Assembly (NCBI GenBank): GCA_021029095.1
Contig: JAJOHG010000431.1
Location: 1-20,334 of the forward strand
DNA length: 20,334 bases
Reading direction: 5' to 3'
Source: Phellopilus nigrolimitatus
Lineage: Eukaryota; Basidiomycota; Agaricomycetes; Hymenochaetales; Hymenochaetaceae
Positions 1 to 10,162 of this stretch are shown piece by piece. Within the stretch, counting starts at the first letter, position 1; each line of letters opens with the position of its first letter. The notes beneath the pieces were generated by a model, which was not told the origin of the DNA, ran no database searches, and was given only the letters and a program-made list of their open reading frames with translations. Both the position numbers and the translations under genes were made by a program.

Positions 1-58
1 TCTTATAAACAAACACCATGCAGTGTCGCATAGTAAACAAGGCGCGGCCTTTGATCGA

Positions 59-2142
59 ATGTCAATGCCACCCCCAGACGTGCTGAATGCTGCGAGTTTG
101 CAAGCAAAGGACACGAAGAAGGGCTCGGCCAGGCCCAAGCCCAAGGGGAAAGCTGACAATATTGGTGGGCTTGCAAAATCCGTTAAAAGTTTGTTAGATA
201 AGCCTGAAGACTCGAGGCGAAAGTATGCTGTTTCTATTTGTTTTCTATCTAGGTTTTCAATGCTCGACAACTGATTTCTTGCTCTTTGTTTTTAGACTTC
301 GAGAGCAAAACCTGCTGCTAAACCTCGTCCACCTAAGGGCCCCGCTTCAGACAAATTGAAACCTGCCAAAGATCCTCCAGCATCTATGTTTCCTTTACAG
401 ACCTTACCTGCTACTCATCCTGTTGCTAGCGTACCGACTGGGACGTCATTCCCGTCGTCACCTCGTCAGGCCGTATGGTTACGAAGTCTAGAAAGTCTGC
501 TGCCGCTGCTGCCATCACCGCCCCAGCCGGTCAGACATCTTCACAGGTCAGGAAAAAATCCGCAACAGCTTCCGGCGGTGGAGATGGAACTAGCTCACGC
601 TCACGCTCGCATTCGGCCATGCCTCGAACATCTGTCGACCCCGAAGCAAATCGCGAGAAAAGCGTGAAGATCGACGAAGACAAAACTAAAGAAGCCGAGG
701 ACGTGCAGTCGATGAAGATGATGACAAGCTTTATTGCGTCTGTAAAACAAAATACGACGAAGACAGGGTTATGATTGCTTGCGACCGGTGAGGCCCTTCT
801 GTTAATGGCCTTTACTGACTTGGAAATCGAGCTCACTGACTTGATCTGATATAGATGCGACGAGTGGTATCATACTCAGTGCGTTAACATGCCGGACCTG
901 GAGATCGACCTCGTAGACCAATTTATATGTCCGCATTGCGTCGCTCGTGAGTTCCTCATCCTTTTTATGGACGTCTGTTGTAAATGCCCCATTTGGCTTG
1001 CTTCGGATGACCACATATAACTTGTGTGCGATTAATACTTCCACTAACATCTTATGCGTTCAGGACACCCAGATTTGCATCTTCGCACCACGTACAAGCA
1101 GCGGTGCTTCTCCGGACTGAGTCATCTTAAACCTAACTCATCCGATGCTTGCCACAAGCCCTCCCGAGGCGCATACTCAAAGTATTGCTCAGATGAATGT
1201 GGCGTCAAGTATGCCGATCATATCTTTTCGAGCTTGTTGGATACTAAGCTTCTCTGTCTCAGGCATTTGCATCGTAAAATACATGCCTGGGCAAACAAAG
1301 GTGGCGATGTCCGTGGCCTCTGGGAGACAGTGAAGGACGCAAAGAGACGTGAAGGTGTTGTGGTCCGAGAACCTGGTCGCACGCTTCCGAAAAGCATCCT
1401 TGCAGAGCTTCAAAACAATGCCGAAGCTAAACCAGAGGATGCCTATGAAAACAAGCCCGATACTGAGTCCTCTGTGGCGGATCAAGAAAACAAGGATGAC
1501 ACCATCAAGCGCTTAAAGTCTCAACTCCTGGATATTGTCCGAGAACGGGAATCGCGTAAAAAGGAGACGGACGTGATTGCTTGGAGGGAGAGACTGCTGC
1601 GGTTGGCTTCAGAACGTGCTGAGAATGTGCATGAGTGCGGCTGGGATCAAAGGCTTTGTTTCGGTGATGAGGAGTGGGTTGAATTTGGCGAAGGCGTGTT
1701 GGAAAGCTATGAGGATTCGACTCCCAATGGCCATGCCAACGGATCTGAAGATCAGGATGACATGCAGACTGATGAGCAAGTCGTAGATGGCGAATGGTGG
1801 TGTCGAGGGAAGAAAAAATGCGAGCGCCATGCAGGGTACGCTATAATTCTTTTATCTCGCTTCGTTGCATAATCCTCACCTCTCGTTGATAGGTGGCAGA
1901 AGTTGCGCTCAGCCGAAATCAAATTCGAAAAGGAAAGCAAGGAAGACGCTCTGGTCAAACTCACGACTCGTGAACGCGAAATCAGAAGCCGAATTGAAGA
2001 CATTCTCCATCCTCAGTCTCGCCTGACAACTTCGGGCCCTGCCCCCAAGTTTACATTCAAGCTTGCAAATGGGAACTCGGGTTTCAAAACTACGGATGAT
2101 GGTGTAAAAAAGGGCAAGAAGAAAACGAGTGGGGCAGCATGA
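59..2142 (+). CDS. SPP1: PHD-finger protein, Spp1/CXXC1-type COMPASS (Set1) subunit
   Basis: Likely reader subunit of the nuclear Set1/COMPASS complex, which methylates histone H3 lysine 4. Clear exons are about 709-787, 855-946, 1064-1835 and 1893-2142 (stop TGA 2140-2142). The first two carry a complete C4HC3 PHD finger: YCVCKTKYDEDRVMIACDR is followed by CDEWYH, QCVN and CPHC, and the Trp of EWYH suits an H3K4me-binding cage. After it come a Cys/His-rich block (about 1064-1260), a charged coiled-coil-like segment (about 1490-1620), and a second Cys/His motif (CGWDQRLCF ... WWCRGKKKCERHAGW), typical of Spp1/Cps40 proteins. The N-terminal half (59-708) is Lys/Pro/Ser-rich and probably disordered. 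Its exon joins are unresolved because three frames must be linked. ATG 59 is the first in-frame start, but the frame stays open to the left edge, so the gene may start outside the window. It converges on LSM1. Confidence 0.82.
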
Positions 2143-2334
2143 TGCTGTACTGACACTTATCTTTACTAAATTGTATTAATTCGCACTTCTATTCACTCGA
2201 TTAATAGCGTTCAAAGTATACACAGAACAAGCTGTCCTTGAAAATTGGAAAAAAAAAACACTAGCGTGTGCCCAAATAGAGAACTGCGCAGCAAACCCAG
2301 ACTCACCGATCCTTTGCATTAAAGGACTTAACAT

Positions 2335-2966
2335 TTAATACCCATCACCTTCACCCCCTTCCCTGCAAAACCCCTTCTCTTCATACAGTACTTGGGACTT
2401 ATCGTGATCGCGGTGCTTCTTCTCTGCCATCTCTTGCGAAAACACAGGCTTTAGAGCCTGGTAGCTAGCGGCTTTCAATGGAATTTCGTCCTCGGTATCC
2501 AAATCCTGCAATGTAGTATTTTTTCCAAATGAGTTTAAACGTCACGAGAATGTCAATACATACTATCTCTCCTAACAGTACGACGTTTTCCCCTCGAATG
2601 AGGAAGATGCCGACGTATTGCTCTGCATACGTTGAGCCGTGATATATGCGTTCCGTTGTATCCTCAAGAACAAGATTGGCTGAACGTAGAAGGGAAGTTG
2701 CATCAGAATTGCGAACAGGACAAAGAAGAAGAATCATGAACCGAATTGATCATACGAGCGTAGCACCCCTATTAGCTTCCGCCCGTCCCGCAGTACGACA
2801 AGCATCTTCTCTGTATCGGACAGGGCGGAGGTGCAGTGTTCGGGAGGGAAGCAAAAACGCAGACGCGGCGAGCTCAGACGGGATTCAGACAGAGCAACAT
2901 CCCGAACGTACTGTCCACGCAATCGACTAGAGACCCAGATGTCGTGAATGGGATGAGTGAATCCAT
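2335..2966 (-). CDS. LSM1: Sm-like protein Lsm1, mRNA decapping/decay factor
   Basis: Cytoplasmic Lsm1 is the defining subunit of the Lsm1-7 ring, which binds oligoadenylated mRNA 3' ends with Pat1 and promotes decapping. Four exons: 2966-2912, 2810-2742, 2679-2564 and 2505-2335, giving 136 aa. All introns are GT-AG (101, 62 and 58 bp). The first 55-nt exon supplies the expected N-terminus ([18 protein letters not shown]) and the joined codon gives DKKML. The Sm1 motif follows ([20 protein letters not shown], about residues 22-41), then the Sm2 hallmark [12 protein letters not shown] (about 69-80). The acidic/basic tail after residue 80 fits the C-terminal extension special to Lsm1. Every splice restores a conserved motif, so the model is firm. 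No TATA box is obvious upstream. Confidence 0.95.
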
Positions 2967-4101
2967 GGCGCTGTTACAATTGATACGTAGCACACGAAGA
3001 CGCGCGACGAGGTTCGGAGAGGTCAGTTATGTCCGAATCTGGCCGTTTTCATATTCGATCTGTTCTATTTTGTGTTTCCATTCAGAACCCAACGTTTTTG
3101 ACAAACTGTGCAGAAAACTATGCTCATGCTCAATGTACCAATGTTGCTAATGTGATACAGGCATGTAATGCACAAAAAATCAAGACGATAAACTCATAAG
3201 TCATGGCGCTTCATCTCGTGCCCACGTGGTAGTGCTCAGGTATCGTTCTTTTGTCAATCTTGAGATGTCGAGTCGGCGAAATGTCTTGAGTCGCGATTAG
3301 AGCAAAGTCTCAAGATGCGATCCATAGTCTTTCATAGTTGCACACGAAGACGAATATGTACATACAAGTAGAATCGGTTTTGCGCGTTTTTCACGTGGTC
3401 GACTTAAGAAAAGTAGTCCGAAAGGCCTCAAGTCACAGTTCGATACCTCGACGCGTCGAAAGCTGAGTTGATTCGCTGGTCTTCAACATTCTTGCATTTT
3501 GAAGACGAGTGGACGGTCGACAGTCATTTGCGATCCTGAGTCAGTACGAAGCAGTCTGGTTTGATCATAAAAATATAACTTGACATTCAAATTTCAGTAT
3601 TTTCCGAGTAAAGAATGTACAACGAGACATTGCGACAGTACCCACACGGACACCACGAAGGGCGTTCCGCCTGTACAAAAAACAGGAGCCCGCCGCACCC
3701 AAGTCCCATCGTTCGACCCTCAACGGATCTCTCGCTCTCCAGCGCACTATGACGGTCTCAAGGTCCTCGACCTACACCAGTCCTTCGCAAAAGCAAAGGC
3801 GGACAAGTCCTCGTCGAGATGCTTTTAAGCGGCTGTGGTTTAAGCGTAAAAAAGACGAGTGGAACTTTCCGAGTCGGTTTTATATGAGGCTTGTTTAGGG
3901 CCGGCGCTTTAAAACTGTACAGTACTGGTCGGCTACCACAAATGGAAAGTATACAGATCACCGTGCGAACTGTACCCGACAGACAAGTCGTACGCCTCCC
4001 CGATCTGTGTTGATCAGCCCACCTGCAAAACAATTTCTCACAAGCGGACGTACGCGCCTCGTCCAGAGCACGCTTGAGCACTCGAAAGGGCACCGTACGC
4101 G
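2967..4101. other. Gene-free gap between divergent LSM1 and the STM1-like gene
   Basis: This 1.1-kb stretch separates two divergent housekeeping genes and must hold both promoters. I found no reading frame with a recognisable protein on either strand; the open frames (such as 3580-3828 + and 3758-4093 -) are composition artefacts without motifs or splice support. Short words recur (cacacgaaga near 2991 and 3342; gacgagtgga near 3503 and 3853), but there is no tandem or inverted repeat of useful length. A tRNA B-box-like word near 3434 has no pairing T-arm. Confidence 0.5.
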
Positions 4102-5411
4102 ATGTCGGTAGCCTCCAGAAACCCCTTTGACCTTCTCAGCGGTCAGTAAATGCGCCTCCTTTTTCCCGTGTTTTTTCTTTAAAATATTAATTGCCGTCTT
4201 TTTTCACCCATACTGCAGATGAGTCGCCGTCTGCCCCCGCGCCGACGACTACTTCTGCGAAGGAGCAGCCCACGACTACCGAGGTTCCGTCTACCCGGGG
4301 TGGTCAGAAGGGCAGAACCGGCCCCGCCTCGAGAGGCGGACGCTACTACCCGCGAGGTGGTGCGGCCAACTCCGGAGCCCGTGAACAGCCTGAGGCCGAG
4401 GAATCCCTTCGGGAGGGAAAGCGAGGTGAGTGATTAACTTGTCAAGATAGCTCGTCAGAATGAGCTGACTCGCCATCTCCCTGAACTTGGGTTCTTTTAG
4501 CCGTTGAGGAGGGCGGTCGTGGTCGCGGCAGGGGTGGAAGGGGCAGAGGTGACAGAGGTGACCGTGGCCGCTCAGGCGGAGCCGGCCGCGCCCGTCCCTT
4601 CGACAAACATAGTGCGACCGGCAAGACGTGAGTATTGTTTTCCCTTTTTTCGTTCGGCCTTCCTCAAGTGTTTCTGCAGCGATTCGGACAGAAAGGTCCA
4701 TCAAGGTTGGGGTGGCGATGAGGCTTCGACCGAACTGAAGGCTGAAGAAGACGGCTCGAAGGATGCCGCTGCCGAAGTGCCCACCAACAATGACTGGGCG
4801 AACGATGGCGCTGCCGCTGCGGCAGACGACCCTTGGGGCACACCCGCTCCCGTCGAGCCGGCTGCCGAGGCCTCGCAGGATGCCGCACCCGCTGAGGCTC
4901 GTCATGCCAGAGAGGAGGAGGAGGACAATACACTCACTCTCGATGAGTATCATGCTCAGCAGAAGGAGAAGGCTGCGGCTTTGATCCCTCAATTGGAGCC
5001 TAGGCGCGCGAACGACGGTGATGATGGACTCTTCAAGGATGCCGTCCAAGTCCTCAAAGGTGAAGATGGCGAAGCCTACTTCGCACCCAAGGTGAGCTTC
5101 TACCGATCGCGTATCACTTGCTGCCAGTTCCTAATTCCCTGTTTTTTACATAGCCGAAGAACGTCAAGCAGCGCACCAAGCAGAAAGAAGAGAAGGTCGT
5201 CATTGAGATTGACGGCCACTTTGAACGTCCATCGCGCGGTGGTCGTGGAGGTCGTGGCGGCGACCGCGGGAGTGATCGCGGCAGTCGTGGTGGTGGACGT
5301 GGCCGTGGCGGTCGTGGCCGAGGTCGCGGTGACTTCAGCGGAGCGAACGGCAATGGCAACTTCCGCCAAGTGGACGTCGACGACAAATCCGCCTTCCCCA
5401 CTCTGGCGTAG
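4102..5411 (+). CDS. STM1: Stm1/SERBP1 (HABP4)-family ribosome- and RNA-binding RGG protein
   Basis: Members of this family bind the 80S ribosome, help preserve idle ribosomes during starvation, and bind mRNA or G-quadruplexes. Five exons: 4102-4141, 4219-4425, 4501-4627, 4680-5091 and 5154-5411 (347 aa); introns are GT-AG, 52-77 bp. The N-terminus SVASRNPFDLLS is the Stm1 N-terminal motif. A first Arg/Gly block (about residues 85-110) leads into RPFDKHSATGKTDSDRKVH plus QGWGG, the signature of the HABP4/PAI-RBP1 domain, split by the third intron inside GKT|DSD. The middle is acidic and Ala-rich (about 140-225), a dense RGG tract follows (about 285-320), and the end is VDVDDKSAFPTLA. The GC-rich repeats produce long open frames in other phases, which I treat as shadows. 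It converges on the NDUFA5-type gene. Confidence 0.93.
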
Positions 5412-5781
5412 AGATCGTCGGCGAATAACTACTTAACCACCGAAAAGTGCCACAGGCGAAGAGTGTGTACGCATCGAAGATACTTGTTGTTCGCTATACT
5501 GTTAGCTCACAGCATAAAATTGTTTCCATTGATACTTTTTATGTGCATAGTCTTGTATGTATATCCAAGGCACATCACTGATGTTTTTGTTTTTGTTATG
5601 TTCCAATTCCCCCCTGGTACCTCATGCTTGCATAGTATATCCAAACCAATTTGTCGATATTATACTATGACGAGCTCTGCGCGTATTTGAAGAAAATCGA
5701 ATATCTGTTCGCTCATGTTGAGGATTAAAAAGGTGGGCCTCGTAGCATAATGAGCATTTGAGCTACAGTGCGACTCGATTA
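5412..5781. other. Convergent 3' ends of the STM1-like and NDUFA5-type genes
   Basis: AT-rich spacer between two stop codons, expected to hold the two 3'UTRs and polyadenylation sites. No coding frame, hairpin terminator or repeat stands out. Confidence 0.5.
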
Positions 5782-6230
5782 CTAGAACTGCGTTGCTTTC
5801 CCAAAGTACTCCCACTGTCCGGGTTGAGCTCCCTCCTCTAACGGTTCCCAGCTGAAGTATATAAAAATAAATTACGCGTATTGAAAGAAAGAGTTATCAG
5901 GGCTCACGCTTTCCACTCGATCATCTTCCCGACCAAGCTGAGCTCGTCACTAGCGATACCAATAGCTTCCTCTATCTGTCCATCATCCAACTCCTTTTCC
6001 GCAGTAGTTACATCCCCATTTGCATTCTGAACGATTTCAAGCTTTCGCTGCGTGAGTGCCTCGACGCCCTGCCTGTACACAGACGTATGCGGGATCTCTG
6101 AAAGGCGCGAAAGCGTGGCCTGGTACGTTTCCAAGAGGGCTGGGAGAGGGTTGGGATGGACTTTCAAGCCGGTGATGCCTGTCGAGGACTTGAGCACGTG
6201 CTGAAAGAGAGGACGAGTAAGACGAAACAT
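5782..6230 (-). CDS. NDUFA5: Mitochondrial complex I accessory subunit, NDUFA5 type (29.9 kDa subunit family)
   Basis: Accessory subunit of the peripheral arm of NADH:ubiquinone oxidoreductase, on the matrix side of the inner membrane. Two exons, 6230-5908 and 5851-5782, joined across a 56-bp GT-AG intron, give 130 aa. The start is ATG 6230; the frame continues upstream but has no other ATG. The family pattern is visible: TGITGLKVHPNP (residues 17-28), LLETYQATLSRLSEIP, then VYRQGVEALTQRKLEIV. The C-terminal exon supplies WEPLEEGAQPGQWEYFG, which closes these proteins. The first residues (MFRLTRPLFQHVLK) are basic and could be a short presequence. It sits head to head with the bL32m gene, also mitochondrial. 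Confidence 0.92.
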
Positions 6231-6394
6231 GGCGGCACGGACGACAAACGGGCTGCACTGTGAATGCAATTCAGAGCGGCTGAAGTGCGAGTTTCCAAAT
6301 TAGTGTCAGATTCTCGTGAACGCGACCGGCTTGCACGAATCCTTTTCCTGTCCACGACCTCCATCATCTCTATTTGCCGGTTGCACACCGAGCT
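6231..6394. promoter_or_regulatory. Shared divergent promoter region, NDUFA5-type gene and bL32m gene
   Basis: Only 164 bp separate the two start codons, so both 5'UTRs and both core promoters must fit here unless transcripts overlap. I see no TATA box. The layout is seen directly; bidirectional use and co-regulation are inferred. Confidence 0.6.
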
Positions 6395-6858
6395 ATGTCT
6401 CTTGCACTCAATCCTTTACGGGCCGGCTTTCTTTCTCTACCTAATCTCGTGCAACGTCCGACTGCTGCTTGGACATTGTTACGACCCGCAGCTCTCTGGG
6501 CGCCATTTCATGCCGCAATCCCTTCATGGACCTCGTTGCTCGAATTCTTTCCCTCGGTCGTATGGGCGGTTCCGAAGAAAAAAACATCGCACTCGCGGAA
6601 GGCGATGCGGTCTGCCAACAAAGGGTTAAAGGACAAGTCAAGTGTGTAGACCGACTTGCGTTGGTATCATCTGCAGCCGTCTAATTTTGCCATACAGACA
6701 TTGTCAATTGTCCTGGTTGCGGCTCAGCAAAATTGGCACACCACCTGTGCCCAAGCTGTTATTCGCAAATAAGTCGAGGGTATAAGCGCGAAGCTAGAGA
6801 AGGCCTTGGCGCTGGTGGATTAAGGAGCAATAACAGTACTGCATCCTTAGACGATTAA
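6395..6858 (+). CDS. MRPL32: Mitochondrial large-subunit ribosomal protein bL32m
   Basis: Structural protein of the mitochondrial 54S large subunit. Two exons, 6395-6641 and 6698-6858, with a 56-bp GT-AG intron; 135 aa. Residues 1 to about 58 are Leu/Ala/Arg-rich with almost no acidic residue and look like a presequence. In yeast this protein is matured by the m-AAA protease, so cleavage near Val59 is plausible. The mature part starts VPKKKTSHSRKAMRSANKGL, the classical bL32 N-terminus. It then has the zinc ribbon CPGC-x9-CPSC (Cys87, Cys90, Cys100, Cys103) and SRGYKREAREG. The intron falls just before the zinc motif. The start is the ATG that gives a clean presequence. Confidence 0.95.
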
Positions 6859-7607
6859 TGGGAAGACTGAGGTTGGTTATTTTTGAAAACATTCTCAGAA
6901 TCTCCATACTGACAAGACGGTCAATATCAAGCCTTTTTGCTCTTATTTAGCATCGCTACTACTACTCAATTGTACGCATGGATGGCTAGCTGTGGTTCAC
7001 GAGAACGCCCGAGCCACTGCATGACCAATGGTCGACGTTGTCATCAGTGTGTCTACCCCTGGTTGGCGCCCTGCAGAGTGAACGCAGTACAGCATTCTTT
7101 CCTTCGTCGTTCAGGAGCATCTTGAAAATGGTGGTACATATCTTCGTCCGAATCCCGAATGACCTTCGGCGTGCACGCGATTGCTTCTCATGCTAATAAT
7201 ATTTATGTTCCGGACGACTCTTCCTGCCAATAACATGAAATCTCAAATGGATACTACATGTATGTATGGATTTGAAAGGCAATCAAGTCTAATACATCAC
7301 ATCACATCAATTTGCCGGCAACGTAACCTTTGCATGTGCATGCAGTTCCTTCATTGTATACACAATAATCTACACGATTCCCGAGGCTGCAGTGGTTCTC
7401 GCGCGTACCTGTTACTTTTGCCCTTTTGCATTCCGGTCGTACTTTCCGTTGGTGATCGGCTTACGTCATCTGAGCGTATGACCGCGGCATCCCGCAGCCA
7501 GTCTTAGTTTCTTCTACTCAGTAGCATGTCGTACTTAGGTTCAACCTTTCTTCCGCTCGCTCTCAAAAGTTGTTGTCGACCACAATCACGACGCGATCAA
7601 GCCAGAA
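6859..7607. other. Intergenic region upstream of the thiolase gene
   Basis: About 750 bp with no supported gene. Open frames here lack motifs. There is a short direct repeat of cacat/cacatca near 7296-7311 and a palindromic tgcatgtgcatgca word near 7332. It should contain the bL32m 3'UTR and the thiolase promoter, but no TATA box or known operator is clear. Confidence 0.45.
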
Positions 7608-9363
7608 ATGCTATCTAAGGTCGTCCTACGAAAGGTCTCCCCTCTAACTCGTGCCGCGTCGACGCACGCGCATGGTCTGCAAGCTATCCTACAGAAAAAG
7701 CCGGATGATGTTGTCATTACATTCGCTGCTCGCACTGCTATGGGCAGAGTGCGGAAGGGCCAATTGAAGGACCATAATGTCGACGAGATCTTGCTTGCGT
7801 TGTTTAAGGTGCGCTCATCGCACCTCGTGAGAGTCTTGAACTCCGAAACTGAGCGGAGAGTTGAGTATAGGCTACACTAGCGAAGACGCGTTTGGACCCT
7901 TCTAAAGTCGATGACATCTGCGTTGGTGGGCATGATATGCGTATCATTCGTTCATTAGGTCGATGTTAAGCATGAATTACAGGAACTTGCCATCCACCCT
8001 CACCACTTTATGTATCTCGCTCAGCAGCTATTGCGGCGGGTATCCCCACCCAAGTTCCGATCTCAACTGTCAACAGACTTTGCTCCTCTGGCCTGATGTC
8101 AGTCAGGAACATAGCTCATGATATTCAGTCCGGAGACGCTTCACTAGGAATTGCAGTCGGTGTCGAAAGCATGACCTTAAAGTGCGCGTTATATGTTTAT
8201 GTTTCTTTGCAACTCTGTACTCACGACTTCATAGTCCTCGACCAACTCCAGAAGTTTCTCAAGATGTCTCCGAGAACTCTCAGTCACAGGACTGTATGAA
8301 GGTAGTTTCAAACGATATTTTCTTCCAAGGTTCTCTAATGTAGTGTGTATAGCCGATGGGCTGGACGTCGGAAATGGTCGCGCAACATTTCAACGTGTCA
8401 AGGGAGCAACAAGATCGCTATGCTTTGATTTCTCACTCTCGTGCAGAAAAGGCAAGTTCCACTGGATTTTTACATTTCGTTTTCCTAATTGCGCGTATTA
8501 TAGGCTCAGAGAGCGGGGGTCTTCAAGGATGAGATTATTCCTGTTGAGATAGGCAGTCAGAAGATATATGAAGATGATACTATCCGACCCGGCGTCACTG
8601 CGGAGTCACTCGCAAAGCTCAAACCTGTTTTTCCTGGCTGGGGTGATGAAATAACCACTGCAGGTAATGCAAGCGGGGTTGGCGATGGGGCGGCGCTCTG
8701 CATCTTGACCACTCGCGAGCGAGCAGAGAAAGAAGGGATGGAGATCGTTGGAAAATGGGTTAGCTCGTCAGTAGTCGGCAAGTTCCTTTTCCATCCCATT
8801 CATTGTGTCAATAACATGACATTTTATGCTTAATGATGCTAGGTGTTGAACCTCGTTATATGGGAATAGGACCGATTCCCGCCATCCGGAAGCTCTTGGC
8901 ACAAACAGGTTTGAAGAAGGAGGACGTAGATACCTGGGAGGTTAGTTCGTGTTTTATTTCAATTTCACAAGTCACAAAATCTAACGTAGATTAATATAAG
9001 ATCAACGAAGCCTTCGCTTCTCAATTCGCATATTGCGTTGAACAACTGGATATCCCTATTGAGAAGATCAATGTCAAGTGCGTGTAATGCCTACCTTCAA
9101 TATCTGCAAAGCTGACGGTGTCTTTCTTCTCGCTCGCTCCAGCGGCGGAGCCATTGCTCTCACACATCCTTTGGGAATGAGTCAGCTTATTTTTTCTAAA
9201 TGTACGATATCAGTCTAACAATTTTGAATTTCCAGCTGGGACGCGGCAAATTGTCACGGGCCTCGCCCAGCTCCGTCGCGAGAACAAGGAAGTTCTTTGC
9301 ACGAGCATGTGCATCGGTAGTGGAATGGGCGCCGCTGCGATTCTTGTCAACGAAGCTCGGTGA
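7608..9363 (+). CDS. POT1: 3-ketoacyl-CoA thiolase (acetyl-CoA C-acyltransferase), ACAA1/POT1 type
   Basis: Catalyses the last step of beta-oxidation, cleaving 3-ketoacyl-CoA with CoA to acetyl-CoA and a shortened acyl-CoA. Ten exons: 7608-7808, 7871-7925, 7983-8181, 8235-8301, 8353-8451, 8504-8777, 8843-8940, 9001-9077, 9143-9180, 9236-9363; 411 aa, normal length and fully in frame. The nucleophile Cys119 lies in STVNRLCSSGL, NEAF at 333-336, His365 in GGAIALTHPLGM, and the second catalytic Cys395 in SMCIGSGMGAA. Thr364 and Met369 replace residues that are usually Gly and Cys (GHPLGC). The overall sequence resembles peroxisomal thiolases, yet there is no C-terminal SKL and no canonical PTS2 nonapeptide. 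The N-terminus (MLSKVVLRKVSPLTRAAS) is basic and free of acids up to residue 32, like a mitochondrial presequence. Introns 5 and 6 are GC-AG. Confidence 0.95.
8452..8503 (+). other. GC-AG intron (thiolase intron 5)
   Basis: Exon ...GCA GAA AAG ends at 8451; the intron begins GCAAGTTCC and ends TATTATAG. Only this join gives the conserved SRAEKAQRAGVFKDE run. The nearby GT (8456) leads out of frame. Confidence 0.88.
8778..8842 (+). other. GC-AG intron (thiolase intron 6)
   Basis: Again starts GCAAGTTCC, after GTA GTC G, and ends GATGCTAG. The join restores SSVVGVEPRYMGIGP; using the GT at 8782 instead gives an early stop. Confidence 0.88.
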
Positions 9364-10162
9364 AGTTTTTTCCTGAAGTCGTAGTGACAGCTCAGAATAG
9401 CGTCCATCCATGTTGTTTGCAAGAATGAGTGAAGGAAAATCAACTTCGTGACCGGAAAGGCTTGCTTACTGTATTTTCTGCGCATGGTGTCAAGTGATTC
9501 GACTGTATAAAGCCACGGGTATCTGTCGTATGCCTGAGCTAATGCACAGCTTTAAAACGCGTCTGAGTGCCGATCATCTGAGTTTCAATTGCTTTGTGAT
9601 CGTCGCTGACGCTTAGCAAAACTTAGCCTTCTCGAGTTTGTTCGACCATGACATCAGCTCCAGGAATCTACTCGATGTTCTCCTCGTGCCACTGCTGAAA
9701 GTTTTATGTCTGACCACTCAGAATACTTAGAATTGAGAACTGTGTCTTACCTGGCTACGTGCCATTTACTATTCTCCGAGGTTATTACCATTGGGCAAGC
9801 GGCGAGGGAACGGCAGCGGAGCTAAATCGCATCCAACACATGGGATAGATTGAAGGAAGGGTATAACAGGGAGATTACTCGCATTGAACCTATGCTCGCT
9901 ATAGAGACTAGTCTCTGTGCTAATCAACTTTCTTATTGACAGAAAACAGCCAGCTTTGTCAAAATCCTACTTCAAGATACTTTTTGCTCAGAGTCCTTAT
10001 CATTGCAACACACATTTATATCTTAAGACTCTTCTTGGCGGCCCGGCGAGAATTTCCGAAAAGCCTGCCTGGTCACGAGTGATGCATACATCTTATTTCA
10101 AAGGTATAAAAGTCTAGTGCGCTGTTGCGTTGATTTGATACTGAGACAGTCGTTCTTTGGAA
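9364..10162. other. Intergenic region upstream of the pectin methylesterase gene
   Basis: About 800 bp containing the thiolase 3'UTR and the pectinesterase promoter. No supported gene on either strand; short open frames have no motif. Confidence 0.45.
10105..10112 (+). promoter_or_regulatory. TATA box of the pectin methylesterase gene
   Basis: TATAAAAG lies 50 bp before the ATG at 10163, a good match to the consensus at a suitable distance. This fits a gene that is switched on strongly by substrate, which is an inference. Confidence 0.6.

Noticed and set aside
3425..3470. tRNA B-box-like word agttcgatacct
   Set aside because: Flanking bases do not pair as a T-arm, and no A-box, anticodon arm or acceptor stem could be found around it.
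3758..4093. 111-codon - strand open frame in the LSM1-STM1 gap
   Set aside because: Basic, Cys/Thr/Arg-rich composition with no motif, no splice support and no family resemblance.
4291..5049. 252-codon open frame on the - strand
   Set aside because: Lies antisense to the GC-rich, repeat-bearing exons of the STM1-like gene, has no domain or splice logic, and the + strand reading carries clear family motifs.
4504..5436. Long + strand open frame rich in Val/Ala
   Set aside because: Wrong frame of the RGG repeats read through introns 4628-4679 and 5092-5153; the spliced reading gives the HABP4 and RGG motifs.
9926..10117. Small + strand frame before the pectinesterase gene
   Set aside because: Overlaps the TATA box of the pectinesterase gene and has no recognisable content.
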